A DNA stretch of 64,000 nt from the NCBI RefSeq assembly GCF_000808015.1, contig NZ_JWHR01000087.1, positions 4,062-68,061 on the forward strand, read 5' to 3'. Source of the DNA: Terrisporobacter othiniensis. Lineage in GTDB: Bacteria > Bacillota > Clostridia > Peptostreptococcales > Peptostreptococcaceae. Position numbers and translations under genes: made by a program. The notes under the pieces are model-generated. The model saw only the letters and a list, made by a program, of their open reading frames with translations, had not been told where the DNA came from and did not search any database. This document shows positions 25,845-34,093 of the stretch, one piece after another (the stretch's first letter is position 1; each line of letters opens with the position of its first letter).

Positions 25845-26110
25845 ATAATTGGTGCAATGATAAGGAATAATACCTTTTATTTAAAGCCCAGAAAGAAGAT
25901 GGTTTATGAAAATCTTCATGAAAATAAAATGGAACTAGCCTTTAAACAGTGAAAAGAACAGGTTTTTACTTTAGTAAACTTCACTGGAATTCTACCGATA
26001 AAAGGAAATCCTATTTACTCTATAGGAGTTGAGTGCAAGACTTTTTCTTTAATTCAGGTGGTAACACGGATAATATTCGCCCTGAGCTGACATTTCAGCT
26101 TGGTTTTTTT
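25845..26110 (+). promoter_or_regulatory. T-box riboswitch (branched-chain amino acid type, possibly leucine)
   Basis: Stem I begins near GATAAGGAATAATA (25859 on), with a CCAGAAAGAAGATGG block and GGAACTAGCC. If the usual GAA-NNN layout holds, the specifier is CTA (25935-25937, leucine). The T-box itself is AGGTGGTAACACGG at 26056-26069 with TTCGCCCT closing, followed by a terminator, 26081-26090 with 26095-26103 and seven T. It should read through when the matching tRNA is uncharged. The gene behind it is an ilvB remnant, which agrees with a branched-chain specificity. The specifier assignment is tentative. Confidence 0.85.
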
Positions 26111-26143
26111 ATAATAATTTTTAAATGACTAGGAGGTATATTA

Positions 26144-26370
26144 ATAAAAATAAAAGGTGCTGAATTAATAATTAAGGAATTAAAAGAAGAAAATATCCAT
26201 AATATTTTGGGTATCCAGGTTGGTATGACATTGATATTTTTGATGCTATTTACAATCAGGATGATATTGAACTAATTTTACCAAGACATGAGCAGGGAAG
26301 TATCCAAGTATAATAGTAGTACATGATAGAAGTGTTGCAATAGGTTCCATTTCTGTTTATGAAAGATAAT
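26144..26370 (+). pseudogene. ilvB: Decayed acetolactate synthase large subunit, N-terminal remnant
   Basis: After AGGAGG, the position of the start codon holds ATA (26144). The frame then reads KIKGAELIIKELKEENIHNI, the start of IlvB-type thiamine-diphosphate enzymes. A one-base frame change follows; the other frame continues GYP, DIDIFDAIYNQDDIEL and ILPRHEQGS, the classic IlvB N-terminus with its catalytic Glu region. After that the sequence stops matching and hits stops; about 500 residues are missing. So start codon loss, frameshift and a large deletion have removed the gene while its T-box remains intact. Confidence 0.85.
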
Positions 26371-26428
26371 TTATAATCTTTGTTCTAAATCAAAAAATAA
26401 AACTTTATATTCTTTTAAATAATTAATC

Positions 26429-26476
26429 AAATCCCATTATAATATGATATAACTATCATATTATAAGGGGATTTGA
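26429..26476. other. Long hairpin between ilvB remnant and antiporter gene
   Basis: An extended inverted repeat of the CAAATCCC...GGGGATTTG type with an inner TTATAATATGATA arm pair, centred near 26452. No clear U tract on either strand, but its position after the antiporter gene suggests a weak terminator or mRNA end. Confidence 0.45.
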
Positions 26477-26483
26477 TATTACA

Positions 26484-27746
26484 TTAAGCTACAACTTCAG
26501 ATACGTTACTTGTTGTTTCTTCTAATACTCCTAGCTTTTTAGCAACTAGCTTAGTAGTACTTGCTTGTACTATTAACGTTACAAGTATAGTCATAAATAC
26601 TACTGAAGATATTATTTCATAACCTGGTACTTTCATAGCCACTATTATTCCTGATACTGCAGCTGGTATAACTCCAGTTTCTCTAACCCACATCATAAAT
26701 AATTTATCTTTAAATGTCCACTGTGCTTTTCTATCAAATACAGTAGATACTAACACTACTAAAGGTCTTCCTACAAACATTAAAGCTAATACTGTTATTA
26801 ATGATGGTAACCAATATTGAGCTAATGCTGATATATTTACTTGAGTCCCTAGTAAAACAAATATCGACATACGACATATTGTAGCTATACTTTCTGTAAA
26901 ATGTACTGTTGGTTGATAATCAGCTTCTTCTAACCAAATTCCAAACATTTTTTTATTTCCTGAAATTAACCCTGCCATAAATACTGCCATATATCCACTA
27001 CCATGGAACATTGTAGCTAATTCATAAGCAAGAGTAACTGTTAACATCGACATAATTGGAGCATAGGAATGAAATATTCCCACTCTTTTATCTGAAACTA
27101 ATATTATTAATAAATATCCTACTAATATTCCTACACCTATTCCTACTGCTGCAGAAATAAGTAATTCCTTAAAACTTTCCATAGCTGAGAACTGACCACT
27201 CATAACTATACCTAATAATGCTGAAGATAATATAGCTCCTACTGCATCATTAAAAGCAGATTCACTTACTACAGTCTGTTTTATCTTGTCCTTTATTCTA
27301 ACTTGTTTAAATACAGGTATAAGAGCTGCTGGATCTGTTGAAGCTATAACAGCACCTAAAAGAAAAGCTGTCATAATAGGTAAATTAAATATCCTAGCTA
27401 CCACAACACCTACTACAGCTGTAGATATTACAACACCTACTGTTGATAACATTCCAACACTTACCTTCACCTTATTTAATACTTTTAAGTTAATTTCTTT
27501 ACCACCTTCATATAATATAAATGCTGATCCAAAAGTAAGTATTAAATTATTTTCTACTGGAAAAGCCCCTATACTTAAAATATTAAAAAAAGCTGGTCCT
27601 ATTATTATACCTGCTATTAAGTATAGTATTACATCTGGAATTTTTAATATTTCACTTATTCTTCCCAGTGCAATACCCGTAATTATTATCATCGAAAATA
27701 TTAACAATAAATTATTGGTAGCAATTGTTTCTATGCTTCCTTCCAT
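26484..27746 (-). CDS. Monovalent cation:proton antiporter (CPA1, NhaP type)
   Basis: A 420-residue polytopic protein with about 12-13 membrane segments. Typical blocks: GRISEILKIPDVILYLIAGIIIGP, FILYEGGKEINLKVL, AVIASTDPAALIPVF (the family TDP motif), VVSESAFNDAVGAILSSALL (the Asp of FNDA/FNDP is the ion-binding residue) and FMAGLISGNKK. It exchanges Na+ or K+ for H+ to control pH and salt. Upstream in-frame starts exist, but GGAG nine bases before the ATG at 27746 favours that one. No cytosolic TrkA domain is attached. Single gene. Confidence 0.87.
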   Translation of the reverse strand: MEGSIETIATNNLLLIFSMIIITGIALGRISEILKIPDVILYLIAGIIIGPAFFNILSIGAFPVENNLILTFGSAFILYEGGKEINLKVLNKVKVSVGMLSTVGVVISTAVVGVVVARIFNLPIMTAFLLGAVIASTDPAALIPVFKQVRIKDKIKQTVVSESAFNDAVGAILSSALLGIVMSGQFSAMESFKELLISAAVGIGVGILVGYLLIILVSDKRVGIFHSYAPIMSMLTVTLAYELATMFHGSGYMAVFMAGLISGNKKMFGIWLEEADYQPTVHFTESIATICRMSIFVLLGTQVNISALAQYWLPSLITVLALMFVGRPLVVLVSTVFDRKAQWTFKDKLFMMWVRETGVIPAAVSGIIVAMKVPGYEIISSVVFMTILVTLIVQASTTKLVAKKLGVLEETTSNVSEVVA

Positions 27747-27957
27747 ACAATTCATCTCCACTCTTTCAATTTTGTTTTTATTTTAATTTAATAATTACTC
27801 ATTATATACCCGTGATTATCATAAGTCAACGCTAGCAAACGTTGTCAAAATATAAAATTTTATTAACATTTTTTGAGTTTTCTAGAAATTTTAAGAGAAT
27901 TTTGTCTTCCATAGAATTACACTTAATTATTAATATATTTTTCTTTTACTTTGCATT

Positions 27958-27990
27958 AAAAAAGCTATAAGATTTAATCTTATAGCTTTT
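27958..27990. terminator. Terminator after the zinc-ribbon gene
   Basis: A 13-bp perfect inverted repeat (27962-27974 with 27976-27988), with A on the left giving U on the minus strand and T on the right. Confidence 0.75.
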
Positions 27991-28001
27991 CTTTAACAGA
28001 A

Positions 28002-28160
28002 CTATCTTCTGTTGTTGTTATTTTGTTGTTTTCTAGCTTTTCTGCACTCTGGACATCTAACTGGCTCGTTATCAAATCCTTTTTCTTTGTAGAATTGTTG
28101 TTCTCCTTCTGTGAATAAGAACTCAGCTTTACAGTCTTTACATATTATTTTTTTATCCAT
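28002..28160 (-). CDS. Small zinc-ribbon protein, 52 aa
   Basis: A complete small protein: MDKKIICKDC at the start and VRCPECRKARKQQ near the end form two CxxC knuckles (C8, C11 and C35, C38) around EFLFTEGEQQFYKEKGF. This is the compact zinc-ribbon family widespread in Firmicutes and other bacteria, of unknown role, often thought to bind nucleic acid. AGGAGG lies nine bases before the ATG at 28160; the longer frame upstream (from 28193) has no ribosome site and is rejected. A 10-bp hairpin overlaps the ribosome site (28172-28211), so translation may be controlled. Confidence 0.88.
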   Translation of the reverse strand: MDKKIICKDCKAEFLFTEGEQQFYKEKGFDNEPVRCPECRKARKQQNNNNRR

Positions 28161-28169
28161 TATATTAAT

Positions 28170-28211
28170 CCTCCTATAAAGACTAGATAGCAATAATTTG
28201 CCTTTATAGGA
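28170..28211 (-). promoter_or_regulatory. Hairpin sequestering the zinc-ribbon ribosome site
   Basis: On the minus strand TCCTATAAAG (28211-28202) pairs perfectly with CTTTATAGGA (28181-28172), and four of the six bases of the Shine-Dalgarno AGGAGG (28175-28170) lie in the stem. Loop 20 bases. It could be a thermosensor or a protein or RNA target; only the pairing is seen. Confidence 0.55.
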
Positions 28212-28432
28212 GAAAATTATTATCTAAATTAATCTTTATTTATTTTTCTTTACATCTAAGCATATCACATTATCTTAATAAATACAAGATTTTCCTAGCT
28301 TTCAGCGTTTTTATTTACTCTTAATATTGTTATTCAAATACTCTTTTATCAGTAATTAAATTCACTAAAAGTAACCTTCCATTACTCATAATCATAAAGT
28401 AAAGTAAGTAGTTTAGCATAGGGGGGCAAAAT

Positions 28433-28951
28433 ATGAGTATAGAAAGTCGTGAGCCAGTTATACAAGTAGGGCCAGGCCCCGCATCACAACCTTGGATAAT
28501 CCCAGGACCTGGTCCAGTTATTCCACCATTTCCAACTGAAACAGAACCTGGACCAGTCATACCTCCAGGTCAAGATATTCCTAGGGTAAAAATAAAATCG
28601 TTATTTTCAAATGCATTTATAATAGTCGGATATGATGAGGTTTTATATGCTGTTGGTGCCATTCCTCAACAAGGTGAGACTTTTAGAATAATTCCTATTA
28701 ATAATTATCAAGTAAAGCTTAGAATTGTCGGGGGACAATTTGTAAGAATTGATTATAATGGCGCATTAGTTGCTGATGCTAATAAAAATAATGCCACTAT
28801 TTTTAATATTTTTCGAACTGGGTATATGGAATTTAGTCTGATGGCTCCGCAAGGAAAGTACGTCAATGTTAAACAAAGAGATAATATGTTGGTCGCTAGA
28901 TCAGAATATGCGGGTCCTAGAACAAGATTTAAGTTTAGAATGGTTGACTAA
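28433..28951 (+). CDS. Pro/Gly-rich N-tail plus beta-trefoil-like domain protein, 172 aa
   Basis: Not assigned to a named family. Residues 1-50 are dominated by Pro-Gly runs (VGPGPASQP, IPGPGPVIPP, EPGPVIPPGQ). Residues 50-172 are beta-rich with fascin/trefoil-like strand patterns: GQFVRIDYNGALVADANKN, TGYMEFSLMAPQGKYVNVKQ, NMLVARSEYAGPRTRFKFRMVD. Strand pairs of the form ...YV.V...LVA....F.F are typical of beta-trefoil or ricin/fascin-like folds. No signal peptide or membrane segment. GGGGGG precedes the ATG. It is flanked by strong terminators, so it is a single gene. Spore-coat or surface association is possible from the composition but is only a guess. Confidence 0.7.
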   Translation: MSIESREPVIQVGPGPASQPWIIPGPGPVIPPFPTETEPGPVIPPGQDIPRVKIKSLFSNAFIIVGYDEVLYAVGAIPQQGETFRIIPINNYQVKLRIVGGQFVRIDYNGALVADANKNNATIFNIFRTGYMEFSLMAPQGKYVNVKQRDNMLVARSEYAGPRTRFKFRMVD

Positions 28952-28955
28952 ATAT

Positions 28956-28988
28956 AAAAAGGAAGTGTATGAGTCACACTTCCTTTTT
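28956..28988. terminator. Shared terminator between 172-aa gene and YeiH gene
   Basis: A 13-bp perfect stem (28956-28968 with 28976-28988, 7-base loop) between convergent genes, with A and T runs built into the arms. Confidence 0.85.
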
Positions 28989-28995
28989 ATATTTA

Positions 28996-30009
28996 TTATA
29001 CTATTCCCATGGCATATTCCACTGCAATTGCAACAATTACAACTAGTAATGATATAATAAACCCATGTATCATAGGATTTAATCCTGACTTTTTCATCTC
29101 ATTAAAATCCGTATTCATTCCAATAGCTGCAAGAGCTGCTACCATTAAAAATTTACTTAAATCTTTCATCAATAAAGATATATTTTCTGGTATTACACCA
29201 AAACTATTAACTACAGCCATAGCTACAAACATTAGTATGAACCAAGGTATTATGTTAGTTAATTTAACTTTTTCTTGTTTTGCATTTGGATTTTCTTTTC
29301 TCTTAAGCTTTGCACTTATCATAGAGAAAACAAGTACTGTTGGAATTATAGAAAGAGTTCTTGTTAATTTAACCATTGTAGCAAAGTCTCCTGCACCTTC
29401 ACTAAATGCATATCCAGCGGCTACAACACTAGACGTATCATTTACAGCTGTTCCAGTCCAAAGTCCATAAGCCATATCGTTAAGACCTAACTTTTGACCT
29501 AAAATTGGAAATATGATTATCATAGCCATATCAAATAAAAATGTAGCAGACATGGCATATGCTATATCTTTATCATCTGCATCCACAACTGGTGCTATAG
29601 CTGCTATGGCAGATCCTCCACATATTCCTGTTCCTGCAGAAATTAAGTTTGAAAGTTTCCAATCAAGACCTAATATCTTTCCTATATAATATCCTCCACC
29701 AAAGCAAGTAAGTAAAGTAAATATCATAACTGTTAAAGAAAGTTTTCCTACATGAAGTATAGTCCCTATACTTAAAGATGCCCCTAATAATATAATTGCA
29801 AATTTTAATATTTTCTTTGATGTAAATTTTAATCCAGTTTGAATTTTCTTGCTCGGCTTTTTAATTTGATTTATACCCATTCCAATAAATAGTGCTATTA
29901 CTGATGCTCCTATTAAATGTATTGGTAAAATTGACTCTATAAATCTTGCACAAAATGCCACAAGTAAAGCTATCAAGAAACCAGGAATGACTTCTAATTT
30001 TTTCTTCAT
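28996..30009 (-). CDS. YeiH/PF03601 family putative sulfate exporter
   Basis: A 337-residue membrane protein with about ten hydrophobic segments. Family blocks: KKILKFAIILLGASLSIGTIL, GKILGLDWKLSNLISAGTGICGGSAIAAIAPV (in parts), LTRTLSIIPTVLVFS, and GLWTGTAVNDTSSVVAAGYAFSEGAGDFATMVKL (in parts), which are characteristic. Members are annotated as exporters of sulfate or sulfonate products, but biochemical evidence is thin. GGAGA precedes the ATG. Single gene; the usual LysR neighbour is absent. Confidence 0.87.
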   Translation of the reverse strand: MKKKLEVIPGFLIALLVAFCARFIESILPIHLIGASVIALFIGMGINQIKKPSKKIQTGLKFTSKKILKFAIILLGASLSIGTILHVGKLSLTVMIFTLLTCFGGGYYIGKILGLDWKLSNLISAGTGICGGSAIAAIAPVVDADDKDIAYAMSATFLFDMAMIIIFPILGQKLGLNDMAYGLWTGTAVNDTSSVVAAGYAFSEGAGDFATMVKLTRTLSIIPTVLVFSMISAKLKRKENPNAKQEKVKLTNIIPWFILMFVAMAVVNSFGVIPENISLLMKDLSKFLMVAALAAIGMNTDFNEMKKSGLNPMIHGFIISLLVVIVAIAVEYAMGIV

Positions 30010-30139
30010 TCTAAATAATGTCTCCTTTTGTATAATTTCATTTCAATTCTACCAATAAATTACTATAATGTAAAATTATAAATATTTATTTATCTATAAT
30101 TTATACTTATAATTAAAGTACTATAATTTATAATAAAAA

Positions 30140-30167
30140 TACCCCACGAGTATTTTCTCATGGGGTT
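30140..30167 (-). terminator. Terminator after the MutS2-like gene
   Basis: A stem of about ten pairs with one wobble (30141-30150 with 30157-30167) and a T-rich tail on the minus strand, just after the stop codon. Confidence 0.8.
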
Positions 30168-30172
30168 TAATT

Positions 30173-32077
30173 TTATCTACTATTTCTTATTTCTTTTTGA
30201 ATTTTCTTTAAAGCTTTTTTAGATCCTCTTTCTATGTCTCTATCTAACTTTCGTTTTTCAAAACTCACAAACAAACTATCTAAATCATATCCTTCAGGAT
30301 ATAAATCTTTAGCTTTCAACTGCAATTTTAATCTTCTAGCATTTATATTAATAAATTCATCTTTATATAAGACTTCTACATTATTAAATTTATCCATAGA
30401 TTTATATACTATGCCGAAATCTTCAAAATCTAATAATTCAACTTTATCTCCAATTTCAAAGTCTGGAAAAGTCGTTAAGGATATTTTTTCTTCTTCAACA
30501 GTTTTCTGCATAATCTTATTTTTGTTTATCAAAGTAAAATAATAATTTTTATTATCCATATAAGATTTTGCCTTTTGTAATACCTTTTCTTTTATTCCCA
30601 TTTTTCTAGAAATAAATAATGCATTACTATCCTCTGACCTCCCAATAATAAGCTTATATAAAGGTTCCAATGTTTCTTTATCAAACATCATACCTGCATT
30701 TTCAAAATGAGGATGTTTATTTGCAAAATGCTTAATTTCTTCATAGTGAGTAGATGCTATTGTTATGCATCCCGTTTGATAGAACTCCTCAAGCAAAGCA
30801 ATGGCTAAGCTAGCCCCCTCATTCGGATCTGTTCCAGAACCAATTTCATCAAATAGTACCAGTGTATTTTTGTTAGCTTCTTTCATAATATTTGCTATAT
30901 TTTTTATATGAGATGAAAAAGTACTAAGTGCATTTTCAATACTTTGATTATCTCCAATATCAACAAACACTTTCTCAAATATAGCTATTTCAGTATTTTC
31001 CTTAGCTGGTATATCAAGTCCACACTGTGTCATCAAAGTTAAAATACCTACAGTTTTTAAAGTAACAGTTTTTCCACCTGCATTAGGACCTGTTATAATT
31101 AAACTTCTATATTTATCACCTATTTCAAAATCTAGCGGTATCACATTTACCTTTAGAAGAGGATGTTTTCCCTTAATAATTTTTGTGTATCCATGATTAT
31201 TTATCTTTGGAGTAATACATTTATTATTTTGGCTAAACTTAGCCTTCGCAAATACCATATCATATTCAGATACTATTTCCATATTTAACTTAATTTCTGT
31301 AATCTTATCGTAAATTAATTCTGTAAGATAAGATAAAATCTTATACTCTTCTATAGCTTCTTCGCTTTTCAATGTAATTAACTCTAGAGAATATTTACTT
31401 ATAGATGCGGGCTCAATAAATACTGTAGAACCCTTTGATGAAGTATATAGAATTGTTCCATCAACTTCATTCTTAAAAGATGATTTAATAGGCACTACAA
31501 ATCTATCATCTCTTTTACTTATAATAAATTCTTGTATATATTTTTTATTGGTAGAAGAAGTTAAAAATTTATTTAACCTTTCCTTTATTCTACCTTCACA
31601 TATTTCTATATTTCGTCTAATTTTTTTTAATTCTTTACTAGCCTCACTAGAAATTTTGTTATTTTTAATTGAAAATTTGATTTCTTCTTCTATACTTTCA
31701 CATTCAGTTATATTTAGTGCATAAGAACTTAGTGTTGGTGAATAAAACTCTTTATCCAACATAAATCCTTTTATCTTTCTACACCCTCTCAGGAAATCTT
31801 CACAAGAAATAATCTCTGTAACTTCTAGAATCATACCTTTTTCTACTTTATCTATAACAGGATATATATTAAATAATCCTTCTAGCGGTACATGATTACT
31901 ATTTTCTAAAACTTTTCTTGCTTCTTTATTTTCTGATAACTTTCTTTTTATTACTGAATAACTTGCACTAGGTTCTAATTTATCTATAAGACTCTTCCCA
32001 AGCGAACTTACACAGTTAATTTTAACTAACTCTTTAACTTCGTTTAATTGTAATTTTTCAAATGTATCTAAATTCAT
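30173..32077 (-). CDS. MutS2-like ATPase lacking the Smr domain
   Basis: A 634-residue MutS-superfamily protein. The N-terminus MNLDTFEKLQLNEVKELV and the core/lever helices (KISSEASKELKKIRRNIEICEGRIKE, SKRDDRFVVPIKSSFKNEVDGTIL in parts) are MutS2-type. The ATPase has Walker A ITGPNAGGKTVTLKT, LSTFSSHIKNIANIM, Walker B VLFDEIGSGTDPNEGASLA and STHYEEIKHFA. Full MutS2 is about 780-790 residues and ends in a Smr nuclease domain; this one stops soon after the KOW-like segment (FEIGDKVELLDFEDFGIVY). MutS2 acts on collided ribosomes or recombination intermediates; this may be a paralogue that splits ribosomes without cutting. It has a leader-ORF attenuator. Confidence 0.87.
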   Translation of the reverse strand: MNLDTFEKLQLNEVKELVKINCVSSLGKSLIDKLEPSASYSVIKRKLSENKEARKVLENSNHVPLEGLFNIYPVIDKVEKGMILEVTEIISCEDFLRGCRKIKGFMLDKEFYSPTLSSYALNITECESIEEEIKFSIKNNKISSEASKELKKIRRNIEICEGRIKERLNKFLTSSTNKKYIQEFIISKRDDRFVVPIKSSFKNEVDGTILYTSSKGSTVFIEPASISKYSLELITLKSEEAIEEYKILSYLTELIYDKITEIKLNMEIVSEYDMVFAKAKFSQNNKCITPKINNHGYTKIIKGKHPLLKVNVIPLDFEIGDKYRSLIITGPNAGGKTVTLKTVGILTLMTQCGLDIPAKENTEIAIFEKVFVDIGDNQSIENALSTFSSHIKNIANIMKEANKNTLVLFDEIGSGTDPNEGASLAIALLEEFYQTGCITIASTHYEEIKHFANKHPHFENAGMMFDKETLEPLYKLIIGRSEDSNALFISRKMGIKEKVLQKAKSYMDNKNYYFTLINKNKIMQKTVEEEKISLTTFPDFEIGDKVELLDFEDFGIVYKSMDKFNNVEVLYKDEFININARRLKLQLKAKDLYPEGYDLDSLFVSFEKRKLDRDIERGSKKALKKIQKEIRNSR

Positions 32078-32122
32078 TTATTATCTCCTTTATTTATATT
32101 CCAATCTTTCTTTTCTTCACTT

Positions 32123-32188
32123 AAAAAGACTTCTCTATAAATAAGGATTGTATTTATAGCGGATACTCCTTATTTATAAAGAAGTTCT
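32123..32188 (-). terminator. Leader attenuator of the MutS2-like gene
   Basis: A 22-base arm pair (32188-32167 with 32147-32126, 20 paired including two wobbles) followed on the minus strand by five U, 46 bases before the MutS2-like start. The right arm can instead form a smaller perfect 9-bp hairpin with loop sequence (32159-32151 with 32143-32135), which leaves the U tract seven bases away and would not terminate. The two structures exclude each other. Confidence 0.65.
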
Positions 32189-32214
32189 CCCACGGTGCTC
32201 TTATTATTTTTCAA
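32170..32214 (-). CDS. Leader peptide of the MutS2-like gene, 14 aa
   Basis: GGAG, an 8-base spacer and TTG at 32214, then KNNKSTVGELLYK and a stop at 32170. The last codons and the stop lie inside the first arm of the terminator hairpin, so a ribosome sitting there would open the terminator and allow the alternative hairpin. This is the layout of drug-sensing leaders of ribosome-protection and resistance genes. The ORF is very short and has a TTG start; the call rests on position. Confidence 0.45.
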   Translation of the reverse strand: MKNNKSTVGELLYK

Positions 32215-32330
32215 AAACAACTCTCCTTTTAATTTTTATTTGTAATATTATATTATCATATAAATAATATGTTTTCAAAATATGTTCATAAATATATAAA
32301 ATATTAAATAGTATTTAATCCGTATAAAAT

Positions 32331-32371
32331 AAAAAGAGCAGATTTTAAAGTTTAATTAAAACCCGCTCTTC
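32331..32371 (-). terminator. Terminator of the mod operon
   Basis: An imperfect stem of AAGAGC...GCTCTT ends and inner TTTTAA/TTAAAA arms, with a T-rich tail on the minus strand. It lies after the true TOBE-domain end at 32409. Confidence 0.75.
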
Positions 32372-32408
32372 TAAATATACCATTATTTATTGTATCTTCA
32401 GTAACTAT

Positions 32409-33386
32409 TTATTCCATTACCATAACTTCTGTAGCTTTTACTATAGCTGTTACATCAGTACCCACTGCTAATCCTAATTCTTTTACTGCTTCACATGTTA
32501 TTGTTGATGTAATAACTTATCCTTTGGGTAATTCTATTTTAACTACTGAGTTAACTGCACCTTCATTTATTTCTTTCACTTTCCCTGCGAATTGATTTCT
32601 TGCACTTAATTTCATTTTGTTTCCCCAGTTCTTAGAAAAAACTGTTTTTTCATCAATAATATCTATTTGTGAAATATTCTTACATCCTGTAATAATTGCT
32701 TCGGTCATTGACATAGGATGTTTAAATAAACCATCTTTAGATCTTTTGTTTAATCCCTTACCTCTATTAAATACAACTATGTCATCGCATACACGATAAC
32801 ATTCACTTATATCATGCGTTACATAAACTATATGACCTTCAAAATCTTTAATAATTTCTATTAATTCATTTTCCATATTACTTTTTAGATGGTAATCCAG
32901 CGCTGAAAATGGTTCATCCAAAAGAAGTATATCTGGACTACAAGCTAAAGCTCTAGCAAATGCTATCCTTTGCTTTTGTCCTCCTGATAATTGATGAGGA
33001 TATCTATTTTCAAATCCTTCTAGCTTCATTTTTATAAGATATTCTTTTACAATTTTTTTCTTTTCATCCTTACTAAGACTAGATAATCCTATTTCTATAT
33101 TTTCCTTAATTGTCATATGAGGAAATAAGGCATAGTTTTGAAATAAGTAACCTACTTTACGTTCTTGAGGAGGAATATTTATCTTCTTTTCTGAATCGAA
33201 AAATACTCTTCCATTTAAAATTATTTTCCCTTTATCAGGTTTTACAATTCCAGCAATACATTTTAGAGTCATACTTTTCCCACATCCAGATTCCCCTAAA
33301 AGTCCTAAAACCCCATTTTCTTGCTCTATATTAACTTTTAGAGAAAAGGTTCCAAAATCTTTTTCTATATCTATTATTAATGACAT
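32409..33386 (-). CDS. modC: Molybdate ABC transporter ATPase with an in-frame stop in the TOBE domain
   Basis: Reading from ATG at 33386, 289 codons lead to TAA at 32519-32517. The ATPase domain is complete: Walker A GLLGESGCGKSM, signature LSGGQKQRIAFARAL, Walker B ILLLDEPFSALD, and the switch His in YVTHDISE. The TOBE domain starts at KLSARNQFAGKVKEINEG and is cut after KIELPKG. The same frame continues beyond the stop without a break for 35 more codons (VITSTITCEAVKELG..., ending VMVME), the normal second half of a molybdate TOBE. So one nonsense codon splits the domain. The transporter may still work, since TOBE is regulatory. The full frame would be 325 residues. Confidence 0.85.
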
Positions 33387-33389
33387 GAC

Positions 33390-34070
33390 CTAACCCCTCT
33401 TCCCTACAATTTCTTGTTGTTTGTCTGACCATTTGTTTAATATTAATATCATTACAACTGAAATAGCTACTATAGTCCAAACCCAAAGCATTGCTCCTTT
33501 GTAGTCCATAGCCTGTACTTTAAAGAATATTGCCAATGGCATAGTCTGAGTTTTTCCCGGAATATTTCCTGCTATCATTAAAGTCGCTCCAAACTCACCT
33601 AAAGCTCTAGCAAAAGATAATACAACACCACCAATTATTCCAGGCCAAGCAAGTGGTATTGCAATCTTATAAAAAATCTTCCAATTGCTAAGTCCAAGAG
33701 TTTTGGCTGCTGATATTAAATTATTATCAATTTGTTCAAAAGCAGATCTGGCACTTCTATACATCATAGGAAAAGCCACTACAACAGCGGCTATAACAGT
33801 AGCTGTCCAAGTAAATATAATACTTGAATCCATAAGTTCTAATAATTTTCCCATTGGTCCATTTTTACCAAATAAAAGTAACAAAAAGAAACCAAGTACA
33901 GTTGGAGGAAGAACAAGAGGCAGTGTAAATAAACTATCTATAAAACCTCTCCACTTTCCTCTGTAGTTTGCTACTAGATACGCAGTTCCTATTCCTATGA
34001 AAAATGTTATAAATGTTGCTAATAATGATGTCTTTATGGAAATCCAAAGAGGTGTTAATCCTGCATTCAT
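33390..34070 (-). CDS. modB: Molybdate ABC transporter permease
   Basis: A 226-residue permease with five to six hydrophobic segments. Typical ModB blocks: SLFTLPLVLPPTVLGFFLLLLFG, SARSAFEQIDNNLISAAKTLGLSNWKIFYKIAIPLAWPGI (the EAA coupling loop, in parts) and RALGEFGATLMIAGNIPGKTQT. It lies three bases before modC and 23 bases after modA on the same mRNA. It forms the channel for molybdate (or tungstate) delivered by ModA. Confidence 0.94.
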   Translation of the reverse strand: MNAGLTPLWISIKTSLLATFITFFIGIGTAYLVANYRGKWRGFIDSLFTLPLVLPPTVLGFFLLLLFGKNGPMGKLLELMDSSIIFTWTATVIAAVVVAFPMMYRSARSAFEQIDNNLISAAKTLGLSNWKIFYKIAIPLAWPGIIGGVVLSFARALGEFGATLMIAGNIPGKTQTMPLAIFFKVQAMDYKGAMLWVWTIVAISVVMILILNKWSDKQQEIVGKRG

Positions 34071-34093
34071 TCTTCTTTCTCCTATCTTAAAGC

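Noticed and set aside
32126..32188. The long inverted repeat before the MutS2-like gene as a MITE or mobile element end.
   Set aside because: No target duplication or second copy seen, and its U tract, leader ORF and alternative hairpin explain it better as an attenuator.
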